Of a stretch of DNA of 64,000 nt, positions 18,414 through 27,345 are shown in pieces. The stretch covers positions 62,001 through 126,000 of the forward strand of contig NZ_CP080524.1 in NCBI RefSeq assembly GCF_024746795.1, in the 5' to 3' direction. The notes beneath the pieces are model-generated. The model saw only the letters and a program-made list of their open reading frames with translations. It had not been told where the DNA came from and searched no databases. The DNA comes from Mesorhizobium sp. AR10. Lineage in GTDB: Bacteria > Pseudomonadota > Alphaproteobacteria > Rhizobiales > Rhizobiaceae. The position numbers were made by a program, and so were the translations under genes. How positions within the stretch are numbered: the stretch's first letter is position 1; every line of letters begins with the position of its first letter.

Positions 18414-19226
18414 GGCTAAGCCTTTCCAAATCGATGCGCGCAGGCGAAAGGGCCTGGCAAAGTCAGGTGTCATTCTGGTTCGGCAGCGCTGGGAGCATCC
18501 TGAATGGATTAGCGCAGCCGCCTTGAGCGTGCCGGTGGGCGAATGCGGCGCCGGTGCCCGTCCCTCGCGAAAGGGAGCGTGTCGCGTCGTCTACCTGAGT
18601 GAGGATTTAGCCAGATCGGCCGCCGATTGATTTGATGGCCATGCCGAACTTTTATATTTTTGCCGGAGAGTGGGGGAAAGCGACCTATCCCGTCTGCTCA
18701 ATCGCGTTGAGATTGGCGCCGACTTGACGCGTCGTCCCACAGGACAAAACGACGTTGTCGTATCGCGAGAAATTCTCGACGAACAGCCACTCGGTGGTTG
18801 CCGCCTCCTTATGGTCCCGCATTCGATGACCGCGTGGCTTTTTGCCCTAAGATTGCCTATGCAACGTACCCAAAGCGAAAAGGGTCGCGAAGGGCGTCGT
18901 GCAATGCCAAGTGGCTTTGGCCGATATGAGATTGGCCAATCGAATGAATACAGCGGTGCATTGATCACCCCAGAGATCGCGTCTTGTCAGCTTTGGCTGT
19001 CCTTCGACCAATTAAGTTGATCGCCCGGCGTGAATCGGCTTCGGGATCCGACGGCTGGCGAAGGAGCCTGATATGACGTTATTGCCTCAAATACTGCCAT
19101 GCAGCCTTCCGAAGTCCCGCATGCTGAAAAGCCCCAAAAGTCCAAGAAGCCGCAAGAACCTACAATAAAGATGGGAAGGACGCCCTTAATCAGAAGACGT
19201 GCCGGACAGCCCAGCGCACTGTCGAG
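18414..19226. other. Intergenic region, about 810 bp
   Basis: Between the hydroxylase operon (minus) and the chloroperoxidase-like gene (plus). It contains overlapping open frames on both strands near 18591-19020, including one on the plus strand starting 'MGESDLSRLLNRVEIGADL'. None has a recognisable domain or convincing start signals. It presumably holds the two divergent promoters; remnants of older genes are likely but I cannot name them. Confidence 0.3.
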
Positions 19227-20216
19227 ATGGAGCCATCAGTGACAAGCGAATTTTCCCTCCCCCTCTCCCGGCGGCAGGCCCTCGTGGCTGGGGCGACCGC
19301 ATCTCTCGTCATGGCCGCGCCGTCCCTCGCCGCTACCAAAAAGCACCCAAACACGCCCAATGGAGCAGTTCCCATGACCGAAGAGTACGTAAGGACAAAA
19401 GACGGCGTCGACATATTCTACAAAGATTGGGGTCCGAAACACGCGCAGCCAATCGTGTTTCATCATGGCTGGCCACTGTCTTCAGACGACTGGGACACCC
19501 AGATGCTGTTCTTCTTGGCAAACGGGTATCGCGTCATCGCCCACGACCGCCGCGGTCACGGCCGCTCCTCGCAGGTCAGCGAGGGTCACGACATGGATCA
19601 CTACGCAGCCGACGCGGCTGCAGTGTTCGAGCATCTCAACCTCAAGAACGCCGTCCACATCGGACATTCGACAGGCGGAGGCGAAGTGGCCCGTTATGTC
19701 GCAAAATTCGGCGAGCCACAGGGCCGCGTGGCCAAGGCCGTCTTGGTGAGTGCTGTCCCACCGCTGATGCTGAAGACAGACGCCAATCCAGGTGGTCTGC
19801 CGATCGAAGTCTTCGATGGCCTACGCAAGGCCCTTGCGGACAACCGCAGCCAATTCTTCATCGACCTGCCGACCGGGCCATTCTACGGCTTCAACCGTCC
19901 GAATGCGAAGACGTCGCAGGGGCTGATCCAGAACTGGTGGCGGCAGGGCATGATGGGCAGTGCGAAGGCCCATTATGAAGGGATCAAGGCATTTTCGGAA
20001 ACGGACCAGACCGAAGACCTTGAAAGGATCAAGGTCCCGACGCTCGTGATGCACGGCGACGACGACCAGATCGTGCCGATCGACGATGCTGGCAAACTAT
20101 CGGTCAAGCTCCTGAAAAACGGCACTATCAAAATTTATCCGGGCTATCCGCACGGCATGCTGTCGACCAACGCCGACACAATAAATTCGGATCTGCTTGC
20201 CTTCATAAAGAGCTAA
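19227..20216 (+). CDS. Exported alpha/beta hydrolase, non-heme chloroperoxidase-like
   Basis: 329 residues. The N-terminus has a Tat-type signal, '[20 protein letters not shown]' followed by SLAA. Mature features are oxyanion '[12 protein letters not shown]', nucleophile Ser in '[11 protein letters not shown]' (~148), Asp in '[10 protein letters not shown]' (~277) and His in 'YPHGM' (~308). This is the bacterial non-heme haloperoxidase/perhydrolase group, which has the Ser-His-Asp triad and acts as esterase or peracid-forming enzyme. Tat export is unusual within the group, although leadered versions exist. A strong hairpin follows the stop. Confidence 0.9.
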   Translation: MEPSVTSEFSLPLSRRQALVAGATASLVMAAPSLAATKKHPNTPNGAVPMTEEYVRTKDGVDIFYKDWGPKHAQPIVFHHGWPLSSDDWDTQMLFFLANGYRVIAHDRRGHGRSSQVSEGHDMDHYAADAAAVFEHLNLKNAVHIGHSTGGGEVARYVAKFGEPQGRVAKAVLVSAVPPLMLKTDANPGGLPIEVFDGLRKALADNRSQFFIDLPTGPFYGFNRPNAKTSQGLIQNWWRQGMMGSAKAHYEGIKAFSETDQTEDLERIKVPTLVMHGDDDQIVPIDDAGKLSVKLLKNGTIKIYPGYPHGMLSTNADTINSDLLAFIKS

Positions 20217-20236
20217 GCCGACACCCTGCAAGATCA

Positions 20237-20264
20237 CGCCCCACCCGATTGATGCGGTGGGGCG
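20237..20264 (+). terminator. Hairpin after the chloroperoxidase-like gene
   Basis: CGCCCCACC and GGTGGGGCG form a perfect 9-bp GC-rich stem around a 10-nt loop, starting about 20 bp after the stop. It lacks a U-run but is well placed to end transcription. Confidence 0.6.
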
Positions 20265-20630
20265 CGCCGCCGATTTCAAACTCAGCGGCCTCATTTCCCA
20301 AAGCGCGATAATGTCCGCACTGCCGCCGTACCAATCTCCCTGGCAGACCCCTTCCTGTCGAAGAGCGCCTTTCAACTGCCGAAGCTGGCCAGCGCCAAAC
20401 GAACCATTTTCGCCGGGCTAAGCGCGCCGGGCGTCGCGATCCACGTCTTCCAAGCGACGTGAGCCGCGCGAGCTTCGGACAGCCGACCCTCGAACAGCGT
20501 CATTGCAGAGGCCTTTGGAAGCGCAAAAGGCGACTTCATCACCGCGAATCAACCCAGAAGGTCGAGGTCGCTCGCCGCGGCTGCAGCGACGATGAGCAGA
20601 CGGATCCATGGCAGAGCGAAATGAAGACTT
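20265..20630. other. Intergenic region with no recognised gene
   Basis: About 365 bp between the hairpin and the end of the small hypothetical gene on the minus strand. Short open frames are present but none resembles a protein family or has a ribosome site. Confidence 0.3.
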
Positions 20631-20918
20631 TCACCCCACCTGCCGCCCGAGATGGTAGAACGCGCCGGCGGTTGGATCGCTTCGGGTCTCGTCGAGGCTG
20701 ATTTCATGCACATCGTTCACGGTATCGATGACACAACGGATCGGTTCCGTCTTGATCTGTTTGCGCTTTACGCGCAGCTGCTGCACCAGTCTGCGGCCTT
20801 CGCCGATACTGACAAAGTAGAAGCCGGTTTCGCTCCCTTCTCCGTCAAACTCCGGCTCGACAACAAGGCTTTGAAAGATGCCCTTTGCTGCGGTGGCTCG
20901 CCGCGTAGGGGAAGCCAT
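20631..20918 (-). CDS. Small protein of unknown function following the aldo/keto reductase
   Basis: 95 residues from the ATG at 20918, five bases after the aldo/keto reductase stop. The centre is well-composed and looks coding: 'PEFDGEGSETGFYFVSIGEG' and 'EPIRCVIDTVNDVHEISLDE'. It has no signal peptide or membrane segment. I do not recognise the family. It could be the tail of a larger protein whose 5' part was lost, since no ribosome site is evident. Confidence 0.4.
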   Translation of the reverse strand: MASPTRRATAAKGIFQSLVVEPEFDGEGSETGFYFVSIGEGRRLVQQLRVKRKQIKTEPIRCVIDTVNDVHEISLDETRSDPTAGAFYHLGRQVG

Positions 20919-20923
20919 CGACG

Positions 20924-21745
20924 TCAGTCCCAGTCCGGCGCAAGACTTGGCGGATTGACGATCCGGCTGTCCGGTTTGGCCAGCCGGCCGATCGCCACCA
21001 TCTCCTCGGGCGACAACTCGAAATCGAAGACGGCCGCGTTGCCCGCGACGCGGTCGGGGTTGGTGCTTCGCGATAGCGCCACCACGCCGTCCTGCTGGAC
21101 CAACCAGCGGAGGACGATCTGTGAAAGTCTTGCCATGCCGCGCCGCGATCTCATTGAGAGTCGGATCTTTGAAACGCGGCCGATCGCCATGGCGCAATAG
21201 GCGATGACGGACAGGCCGGCCTCCCGCGCTGCGGAGACCAGCAACCGTTGGTCCAGATAGGGGTGGTATTCGAACTGGTTGGCGACGAGAGACACGTCCG
21301 AAAGCCGGACGGCCTCTGCCATGAGCGTCCGGTTGAAGTTGCTAACGCCGATGTGACGCACTTTCCCCGCTCGCACCGTATCGTTGAGCGCGCCGATCTG
21401 ATCGGCGAGGGGCACAGTGTTGCTCGGCCAGTGCAGCAGCAGCAGATCGATATAGTTGGTGCGGAGCTTTCGAAGGCTTTCGTCAACCGACAGGGCAAAT
21501 TGAGCAGGAGCGTAGTTGCTCACCCAAACCTTCGTAGTGATGCATACATCTGAGCGAGAGAGACCAAATGCAGCCACGCCTTCGCCGACGTCGGCCTCGT
21601 TTGAATAGATCTGCGCCGTATCGATGTGCCGAAATCCTGCCTGCAGCGAGGCGGTGACGATGTAGGACAGCGCGGGTCCTGTCATCCCGTAGGTGCCAAA
21701 GCCGAGCGAGGGAATATGGCCACCATTCGCCGTGACGGTTTGCAT
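20924..21745 (-). CDS. Aldo/keto reductase (2,5-diketo-gluconate reductase type) with an internal frame-altered segment
   Basis: 273 residues with the AKR tetrad Asp42, Tyr47, Lys72 and His105, in 'HIDTAQIYSNE', 'TKVW' and 'LLLLHWP'. It has a strong AAGGAGGA ribosome site. Residues ~190-205 ('SKIRLSMRSRRGMARL') do not look like the family. One frame over, the same DNA encodes the expected 'FKDPTLNEIAARHGK', so a one-base loss near 21178 and a one-base gain near 21126 compensate each other. The enzyme would reduce carbonyls with NADPH in the cytoplasm; the altered helix may impair it, unless the two indels are sequencing errors. Confidence 0.85.
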   Translation of the reverse strand: MQTVTANGGHIPSLGFGTYGMTGPALSYIVTASLQAGFRHIDTAQIYSNEADVGEGVAAFGLSRSDVCITTKVWVSNYAPAQFALSVDESLRKLRTNYIDLLLLHWPSNTVPLADQIGALNDTVRAGKVRHIGVSNFNRTLMAEAVRLSDVSLVANQFEYHPYLDQRLLVSAAREAGLSVIAYCAMAIGRVSKIRLSMRSRRGMARLSQIVLRWLVQQDGVVALSRSTNPDRVAGNAAVFDFELSPEEMVAIGRLAKPDSRIVNPPSLAPDWD

Positions 21746-21758
21746 ATTTGTTCCTCCT

Positions 21759-21990
21759 TATTCGGGGCACTCAACGGGTGTGTCGAAATCGAGATCGGGC
21801 CCAATCGGCACGATGCCGCTGGGATTGAGCCAAGGATGGCTGGCCATTGGTGTGCGGGATGCTGACCGTCGGGCGGACTAGCGATGCTGATAGAGCCGCT
21901 TCGTATGCACCATAGCCGTGGATAGTCGGTGATTTCGGCGATGGGGCGATAGGGCGATGCTTGATTAGGGCATGACTCACGGGTTCGGAG
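21759..21990 (-). pseudogene. C-terminal remnant of a glutathionyl-hydroquinone reductase (YqjG/ECM4 type)
   Basis: Three short matches occur in three frames: 'IAEITDYPRLW', 'VRPTVSIPHT' and 'NPSGIVPIGPDLDFDTP'. In this order they form the C-terminal end of glutathione S-transferases that reduce glutathionyl-hydroquinones ('DYPRLW', then 'INPTGIVPxGPxLDFxxPH'). At least two indels and an in-frame stop separate them. The stop codon TAA overlaps the ribosome site of the aldo/keto reductase, which hints at an old operon. Confidence 0.55.
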
Positions 21991-22150
21991 AACCTGGGCT
22001 GGCAGGCTTGAAATTGAAGCGGGCACCGCAAGTTTGCCTTGCGTGTGCCCGCTCTCCAGAATGCTGCCGCCACGAGCCGGCCCCAACAGCGCCGCACGGC
22101 GGCGTCCCGGATCGGTTTCGCGGGCCGACGGACGCCGCGACCCGGAGGGT

Positions 22151-22570
22151 CTATGCTGCCCGAAGACGGAGGCCGCGTGCGTCGAGGCTGAGCGACGTCG
22201 CGCCGAACGCCACGACCTGCAGCAGACCGCCGGTGATCATGATGTTCTTGAGGAAGTGGATCATCGTGTTCTGATCGGCGAAATTGTTGTGGAAGAAGAC
22301 GGCCGTGGCGATCGTGAAAACCGCCAGCAAGGCAGCGATCAGACGCGTCTGGAAGCCGATAAGGAGCAGAAGACCGCCGCCGATCTCTGCGGCCAGCGCG
22401 ATCACATAGCCGAGGAGCGGAAGCGGCAGACCGACAGAAGCGATGTAGCCTTGCGCCGCTGCCGGCGCGCCGAGCTTGGTAAGGCCGCTCATGATGAAGA
22501 TGACCGCAATCAGAATGCGACCGACGGCGGCGATGGTGGGAGCATATTTTTCCATTGAACTGTCTTTCAT
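22151..22570 (-). CDS. DoxX-family membrane protein
   Basis: 139 residues with four hydrophobic helices, the DoxX layout: 'RILIAVIFIMSGLTKLGAP', 'GGGLLLLIGF', 'LLAVFTIATAVFFHNNF' and a C-terminal helix. The stretch 'DQNTMIHFLKNIMITGGLLQ' is characteristic of the family. DoxX proteins are small inner-membrane proteins linked to quinone or thiol redox balance; the exact role is unsettled. It follows the azoreductase gene by 14 bp, so the two form an operon. Starts at 22570 or 22555 are both possible. Confidence 0.85.
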   Translation of the reverse strand: MKDSSMEKYAPTIAAVGRILIAVIFIMSGLTKLGAPAAAQGYIASVGLPLPLLGYVIALAAEIGGGLLLLIGFQTRLIAALLAVFTIATAVFFHNNFADQNTMIHFLKNIMITGGLLQVVAFGATSLSLDARGLRLRAA

Positions 22571-22584
22571 CGAGTTGGATTCTG

Positions 22585-23196
22585 TCAGGCGGCGAGCGCG
22601 GCGATTTCAGTCTTCGCCTTGGCGATCGCGGCCGCCTTGGCTTCTTCCCCGAGGTTGAGCCCTTCGGCCCGCACGACGGTCACATCGGTGAGGCCGATGA
22701 AGCCGAGCACGCCCCTGAGGTAGGTCTCATGGTGTTCGAGAACGGCGGCGGGGCTGTCGCCGGTGTAGACACCGCCACGCGAGGAGGCGATGAAGACCTT
22801 CTTGCCGTTCGGCAGCAAGCCCTCGGGACCGTTCGCACCGTACTGGAAGGTCCGGCCAGCGACGCAAACGCGGTCGATCCAAGCCTTGAGCTGCGAGGGG
22901 ACCGAGAAATTGTACATCGGAGCGCCGATGACGATGATGTCGGCTGCAAAAAGTTCATCGATATAGGCGCCACCGGCGGCGAGATCCGCGCCGAGGGCAG
23001 GATCCGTCACCGCGCCGCCCTGGAACACAGCCATATGGTGGTCAGAGAGGTGCAGGGCCGCGTCGATGACGAGGTCGTGATAGATCACCTTTGAATCTGG
23101 ATGCAGCGCCTGTTGCCGCGCCACGATTTCGGCGGACAGCGAACGGCTGACGGAATAACCGCCAAGAATACTTGAATCGATGTGCAGGATCGTCAT
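22585..23196 (-). CDS. azoR: FMN-dependent NADH-azoreductase
   Basis: 203 residues from the ATG at 23196, which has a GGAGG ribosome site; the longer frame to 23454 is not needed. The flavodoxin-like fold shows 'HIDSSILGGYSVSR' at the phosphate loop, 'APMYNFSVPSQLKAWID' and the FMN-contact 'SSRGGVYTG'. AzoR enzymes reduce azo bonds and quinones in the cytoplasm with NADH, giving two-electron quinone reduction that avoids semiquinones. The downstream DoxX gene supports a quinone-stress role. Confidence 0.9.
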   Translation of the reverse strand: MTILHIDSSILGGYSVSRSLSAEIVARQQALHPDSKVIYHDLVIDAALHLSDHHMAVFQGGAVTDPALGADLAAGGAYIDELFAADIIVIGAPMYNFSVPSQLKAWIDRVCVAGRTFQYGANGPEGLLPNGKKVFIASSRGGVYTGDSPAAVLEHHETYLRGVLGFIGLTDVTVVRAEGLNLGEEAKAAAIAKAKTEIAALAA

Positions 23197-23350
23197 GGAA
23201 ACGGCCTCCGGGTTACGCGTGGGTGGCGTGGATGCTGGTGTGAGGGAATTTTTTGAGCGCGTGAAACATGGATGGTGTCGTCTCACGCGCGCTGCGACTC
23301 GAATAGCCGTGATATTCCGACGCAATCTATCGGCTGGACCGATGGATGCT

Positions 23351-24379
23351 TTACGCGCGTCGCTTGGGAGAATTGCCAGTGCTTCCTGGGACCGCTGCGC
23401 CTGGTGGCTTAAGGCCGGCCGCCGACGATGGTGCCGGGCTTGAACGCGTATCAAGCGCGTTCAGCTCGTGCATGCTGAGGGTGATGTCCAACGCGCCGAG
23501 GTTTTCAGATAGGCGCGACCGCCGGCTCGTCCCGATCAACGGAACGATGTCGTCGCCGCGCGATAGCATCCAGCTGATCGCCACTTGCGCGGGTCTACAG
23601 CCGTTCGATTTGGCCAACTGTTCAAGAAAATCAACCGCTTCGAGGTTCTTCCGTAAGTTCGCGCCCTGGAGCCTCGAGAAGGAGGCGGCAAGCTGTTCGT
23701 TTACGACACCCCCACGCATGGTCCCGGTAAGCAGACCTTGGGACACGACGCCATAGGCAACCACGCCAATACCCAACTCACGCGCCAAAGGCAGCATCTT
23801 GCGTTCGATGAATCGGCTTGCCAACGAGTATTCGATTTCCAGGGCCGCGACCGGATGCGTGCTATGGGCTCGGCGAAGATTGTCCGCGTTGACCTCGGAG
23901 ACGCCGAGATAGCGGACCTTGCCCTCGCTGATCAGCTCGGCGATCGCGCCGATCGTTTCTTCGTAGGGTACTGACGGGTCGGCGCGCGCCGGCTGATAGA
24001 GATCGACGTAATCCACGCCCAGACGCTGCAATGAATAGGTAGCATAATTCTTAATTGAAGTTGGTCGTCCATCCATGCCGAGGATGGCGCCGGTATGGGT
24101 CCGTTGGATGCCGCACTTCACGCTGATGAAGGCCCGATCCCGGCGCCGGCAGATCGCCCTGACGACCAAGGCCTCGTTATGACCCATGCCGTAGAAATCG
24201 CCCGTGTTGAGCAAGGTGATTCCGGCGTCTAGCGCCGCTTCAATGGTCGAGAGACCCTCGCGCTCGCTGTGACTGTCGCGTTCCGGTTGCCGCCCGCCCA
24301 TGATGGTCGACATCCGCATACAGCCGAGACCTATTGCGGAAACCAATGGGCCGTCGCGACCGAGGCGCCGTGTCTTCAT
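23351..24379 (-). CDS. Aldo/keto reductase, AKR13-like
   Basis: 342 residues from the ATG at 24379; the longer frame to 24580 would run into the neighbouring promoter. Asp and Tyr of the tetrad are in 'NTGDFYGMG' and Lys in 'ISVKCG'. The usual catalytic His position reads 'DLYQPARADP', so it is not His; a similar 'RPARLDP' occurs in related bacterial AKRs. The gene is divergent from a LysR regulator 200 bp away, a classic regulator-target arrangement. The C-terminus is Pro/Ser-rich and longer than usual. Confidence 0.88.
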   Translation of the reverse strand: MKTRRLGRDGPLVSAIGLGCMRMSTIMGGRQPERDSHSEREGLSTIEAALDAGITLLNTGDFYGMGHNEALVVRAICRRRDRAFISVKCGIQRTHTGAILGMDGRPTSIKNYATYSLQRLGVDYVDLYQPARADPSVPYEETIGAIAELISEGKVRYLGVSEVNADNLRRAHSTHPVAALEIEYSLASRFIERKMLPLARELGIGVVAYGVVSQGLLTGTMRGGVVNEQLAASFSRLQGANLRKNLEAVDFLEQLAKSNGCRPAQVAISWMLSRGDDIVPLIGTSRRSRLSENLGALDITLSMHELNALDTRSSPAPSSAAGLKPPGAAVPGSTGNSPKRRA

Positions 24380-24578
24380 TTGCGTGTTCCTTCGGTGACT
24401 GACCGCGAGGCCGAAATCCTCTTTGAGCTTCGGCAAACTACTCAAGCCGCGGCAGTCTCCGAGGGATCGGCGCTCGTTTCCCAACGACGCTTTCGGGATT
24501 CTTGCATCATTGCGATTATTGGAAAATCCGCTATATTTCGATCTTTCGTATCGGAGTGGCCGATGGATTGGATGTGAC

Positions 24579-25517
24579 ATGCTCGACGGCGTCTCCCTTG
24601 ATCAGCTTCGGACCTTCATTGCATCTGTGGATGAAGGCAGCTTCTCGGCAGCCGCCCGCAAGGTGCGCCGCGCGCAGTCGGTCGTCAGCGATCTGGTTAG
24701 CGGGCTTGAGGCGCAAATTGGCGTGTCGTTGTTTGATCGCTCCGGGCGCTACCCGAAATTGACGCCGGCCGGCGCCGTCCTGCTTGCTGATGCCCGGGGC
24801 ATCGTCTCTGGCGTCGATTTCATGAAGGCGCGGGCGAAGGGGATGGCGTCTGGCATCGAACCGGAACTCTCTGTGGTCGTGGACGTCTTCTTCCCGATAG
24901 AGGCCATTACAGAGGCAGCAAAGGAGTTTCGGGAGCATTTTCCGAGAACACCGCTTCGGCTTTTTGTCGAGGCGTTGGGCGGTGCCTACCAGCCGGTCCT
25001 TAGCGGAACCGCCAGTATCGGCATCGTCGGGTCGCTGCCGACCATGCCACCATCCCTCACCGGAGAACGGTTGATCGGGCTGGCGTTCATGATGGTCGCG
25101 GCGCGTGATCACCCGCTGGCGCAGATCAAGGGAACGATTCCGAAATCGGAACTGGCAAAGCATGTGCAGCTTGTGCTGACCGACAGGTCCGAACTGTCAG
25201 CAGGACACGAGTTCGGCGTTATGTCTTCATCAACCTGGCGACTTGCAGATCTCTTCGCCAAGCACGCCTTTCTCCTCAGTGGCCTTGGCTGGGGTGGCAT
25301 GCCGCTGCATGCCGTCCGGCGTGATATGGCCGAAGGGAGATTGGTAGAGCTATCAATTGAGGACGTTCCACCGGGCGGACTCATACTGCCCATATCCGCG
25401 GTTTATCCGACGTCCGCACCGCCGGGGCCTGCCGGCCGTTGGCTCATCGAACGTCTGAAGCATTGTCAAACAGAGCTGCCGGCTGTTGGAGGAGCGGCTA
25501 CCGGGACTTTGTGTTGA
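24579..25517 (+). CDS. LysR-family transcriptional regulator
   Basis: 312 residues from the ATG at 24579. The N-terminal winged helix is clear: 'LRTFIASVDEGSFSAAARKV' followed by 'SGLEAQIGVSLFDRSGRYPKL'. A periplasmic-binding-like effector domain follows. It is transcribed away from the aldo/keto reductase at 24379 and is likely its activator, with binding sites in the shared 200-bp interval (inference). The last ~15 residues overlap an unrelated open frame. Confidence 0.9.
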   Translation: MLDGVSLDQLRTFIASVDEGSFSAAARKVRRAQSVVSDLVSGLEAQIGVSLFDRSGRYPKLTPAGAVLLADARGIVSGVDFMKARAKGMASGIEPELSVVVDVFFPIEAITEAAKEFREHFPRTPLRLFVEALGGAYQPVLSGTASIGIVGSLPTMPPSLTGERLIGLAFMMVAARDHPLAQIKGTIPKSELAKHVQLVLTDRSELSAGHEFGVMSSSTWRLADLFAKHAFLLSGLGWGGMPLHAVRRDMAEGRLVELSIEDVPPGGLILPISAVYPTSAPPGPAGRWLIERLKHCQTELPAVGGAATGTLC

Positions 25518-25686
25518 GCCTGATGTGGGGGCCGCGCACCGATTCCGCGACTTCATGCATAGTTCGGTCGACACTTTCGGCGGCGGGCTGGTGCAAGGCA
25601 CCCCACGGCTTTTGGAGAACTGGATCGACGAGGACAAAAAAAGCGTCAGGTTCCTGTTCGAAACGCTGCGCGGCTCCAACGGGTGA
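25498..25686 (+). pseudogene. Unrecognised C-terminal-like fragment
   Basis: Overlapping and following the LysR 3' end, one frame reads 'VDTFGGGLVQGTPRLLENWI' then 'DEDKKSVRFLFETLRGSNG' and a stop. The composition looks like real protein but has no start or ribosome site. It may be the tail of a gene lost by deletion. I do not recognise the family. Confidence 0.3.
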
Positions 25687-25780
25687 GCCATAGTGCCTCC
25701 GCAAAGGCGACGCGATCACAGCAAGCTAAGGCCAAGGTGGCAGCTGTTACCCTGACGCCGGGCCGCTTTCTCAGAATAGA

Positions 25781-25834
25781 TCATAACGTTTCGCCGAGGA
25801 TCACGCCCCCATAGATCGCAGTTCGCGTCGTCAT
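25781..25834 (-). pseudogene. Truncated start of a further operon gene (17 codons)
   Basis: The ABC ATPase stop overlaps an ATG in an ATGA arrangement, with a GGAGGTGTCGG ribosome site supplied by the last ATPase codons. The frame 'MTTRTAIYGGVILGETL' then hits a TGA. This looks like the preserved translational start of a gene whose body has been lost or frameshifted. The region beyond, down to 25690, has no frame continuing it. Confidence 0.5.
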
Positions 25835-27345
25835 CCGACACCTCCTGTGGTCACGGAGTGGATCGCCTCCATGATCCTGGTACTAGCCGTTTCGTAGCGT
25901 CTGTCGTTGACGAATTCGTCGATTAGCCCGAACTCATGCATAACCAGGATGCGATCGGCCATCGCCACCATTTCGGGCATATCGCTTGAGATGAGCAGGA
26001 TTGCCATCCCTCGGTCTGCAAGCTCGTTGATGAGTTCGTGAATGTAGGACTTGGCCTTGATGTCGATACCGACGGTAGGCTCGTCGATGATGAGAATGTC
26101 GACGTCGGCCGCCAGCCACTTCGCCAGCGATACCTTTTGTTGGTTGCCGCCCGACAGATTCCCAACGCGCTGTTCGAGGTTCGGGGTACGTATCTCGAGT
26201 CGCGCGGCCAATGGCGCGGCAAGAGCGACCTCATCGTCGCGAGTAAGCAGGCCGAGCGTGCGGGCGATCGAGTCCCAAACGGTGATCGCGATGTTGCTGC
26301 GAATGGGGTGATCAACGATTACACCCTCGTACTTTCGATCCTCACTCACATAGCCGATACGAAGTCGCTTGATGGCATCGCGCACCGAGCGCACGCGTAC
26401 CGCCGCGCCATCGACCAGGACCTGGCCGGAACGAATCTTGCCTTGCCCGAGAAGCGCACGGGCAAGTTCAGTCCGGCCCGCTCCCACCAAGCCATACAGG
26501 CCAAGGATCTCTCCCCTGTGAAGAGTAAAGTCGATGGCCTCGTGCCCAAACGAAGTGGCGAGCGCCTGAGCCTGCAACCGCGGCTGATCCAGCTGCGGCC
26601 CCCGCTTTCGCGGCAGGACAGGACGTTCTGATCTACCGATCATCGCCTCGATCAAATTCCCTCGCGTCATACCCACCACCGGTGCGGCCATCAACGTCGT
26701 CTCGCCGTCTCGCAGAACGGTGACTCGGTCGCAGAGTGACAGTACTTCCTCGATCTTGTGACTGACGAAGAGGATCGCCGTCCCCGCCTCCCGCAGCTGG
26801 CGGACGAGCCGAAAGAGCGTCTCCGCCTCTGCCTCGGTGAGTGACGCGGTAGGCTCGTCGAGCAACAGCACATTTGCCTTGTGGCTGAGAGCCTTTGCGA
26901 TCTCGACCATCTGCATTTGGGCAACGCTTAGTCGACGGACCTCCGTAGCCGGATCGATATCGAGCCCCACTTTAGCCAGGTGCTGCCGCGTCTCCGAATG
27001 CGCCCGCGCGAAGTCTACCAGTCCATTGCGCGTCGGGAGCCGCTCCAGGAGAATGTTCTCGGCCACCGAAAAGTGCGGGATGAGGTTGCGCTCCTGGTGG
27101 ACGACGGCGATGCCCGCAGCGATTGCATCCCTGGGCGAGTTGAAAACGAGGTCTCGATCTTCGAGTTTGAGCGTCCCGGAGTCAGCTCGGTAGACCCCCG
27201 TGATGATCTTGATCAGGGTCGACTTGCCTGCGCCATTCTCTCCCATCAACGCATGAATCTCGCCACCCACCAGCGTGAGGGAGGCGTCATTGAGAGCGCG
27301 AACGCCCGGAAACGACTTGGTGATGCTCTGGAGGGCGAGACTCAT
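25831..27345 (-). CDS. Sugar ABC transporter ATPase with two nucleotide-binding domains (RbsA/MglA type)
   Basis: 504 residues from the ATG at 27345, which overlaps the upstream permease stop by 4 bp. The first domain has Walker A 'GENGAGKST', signature 'LSVAQ' and Walker B 'VLLLDEPTAS'. The second has a degenerate Walker A ('GLVGAGRTE', normal for the family), signature 'LSGGNQQK' and 'ILIIDEPTVGID'. It powers import by the two permeases encoded upstream. It belongs to the operon starting at the binding protein at 30462. Confidence 0.94.
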   Translation of the reverse strand: MSLALQSITKSFPGVRALNDASLTLVGGEIHALMGENGAGKSTLIKIITGVYRADSGTLKLEDRDLVFNSPRDAIAAGIAVVHQERNLIPHFSVAENILLERLPTRNGLVDFARAHSETRQHLAKVGLDIDPATEVRRLSVAQMQMVEIAKALSHKANVLLLDEPTASLTEAEAETLFRLVRQLREAGTAILFVSHKIEEVLSLCDRVTVLRDGETTLMAAPVVGMTRGNLIEAMIGRSERPVLPRKRGPQLDQPRLQAQALATSFGHEAIDFTLHRGEILGLYGLVGAGRTELARALLGQGKIRSGQVLVDGAAVRVRSVRDAIKRLRIGYVSEDRKYEGVIVDHPIRSNIAITVWDSIARTLGLLTRDDEVALAAPLAARLEIRTPNLEQRVGNLSGGNQQKVSLAKWLAADVDILIIDEPTVGIDIKAKSYIHELINELADRGMAILLISSDMPEMVAMADRILVMHEFGLIDEFVNDRRYETASTRIMEAIHSVTTGGVG

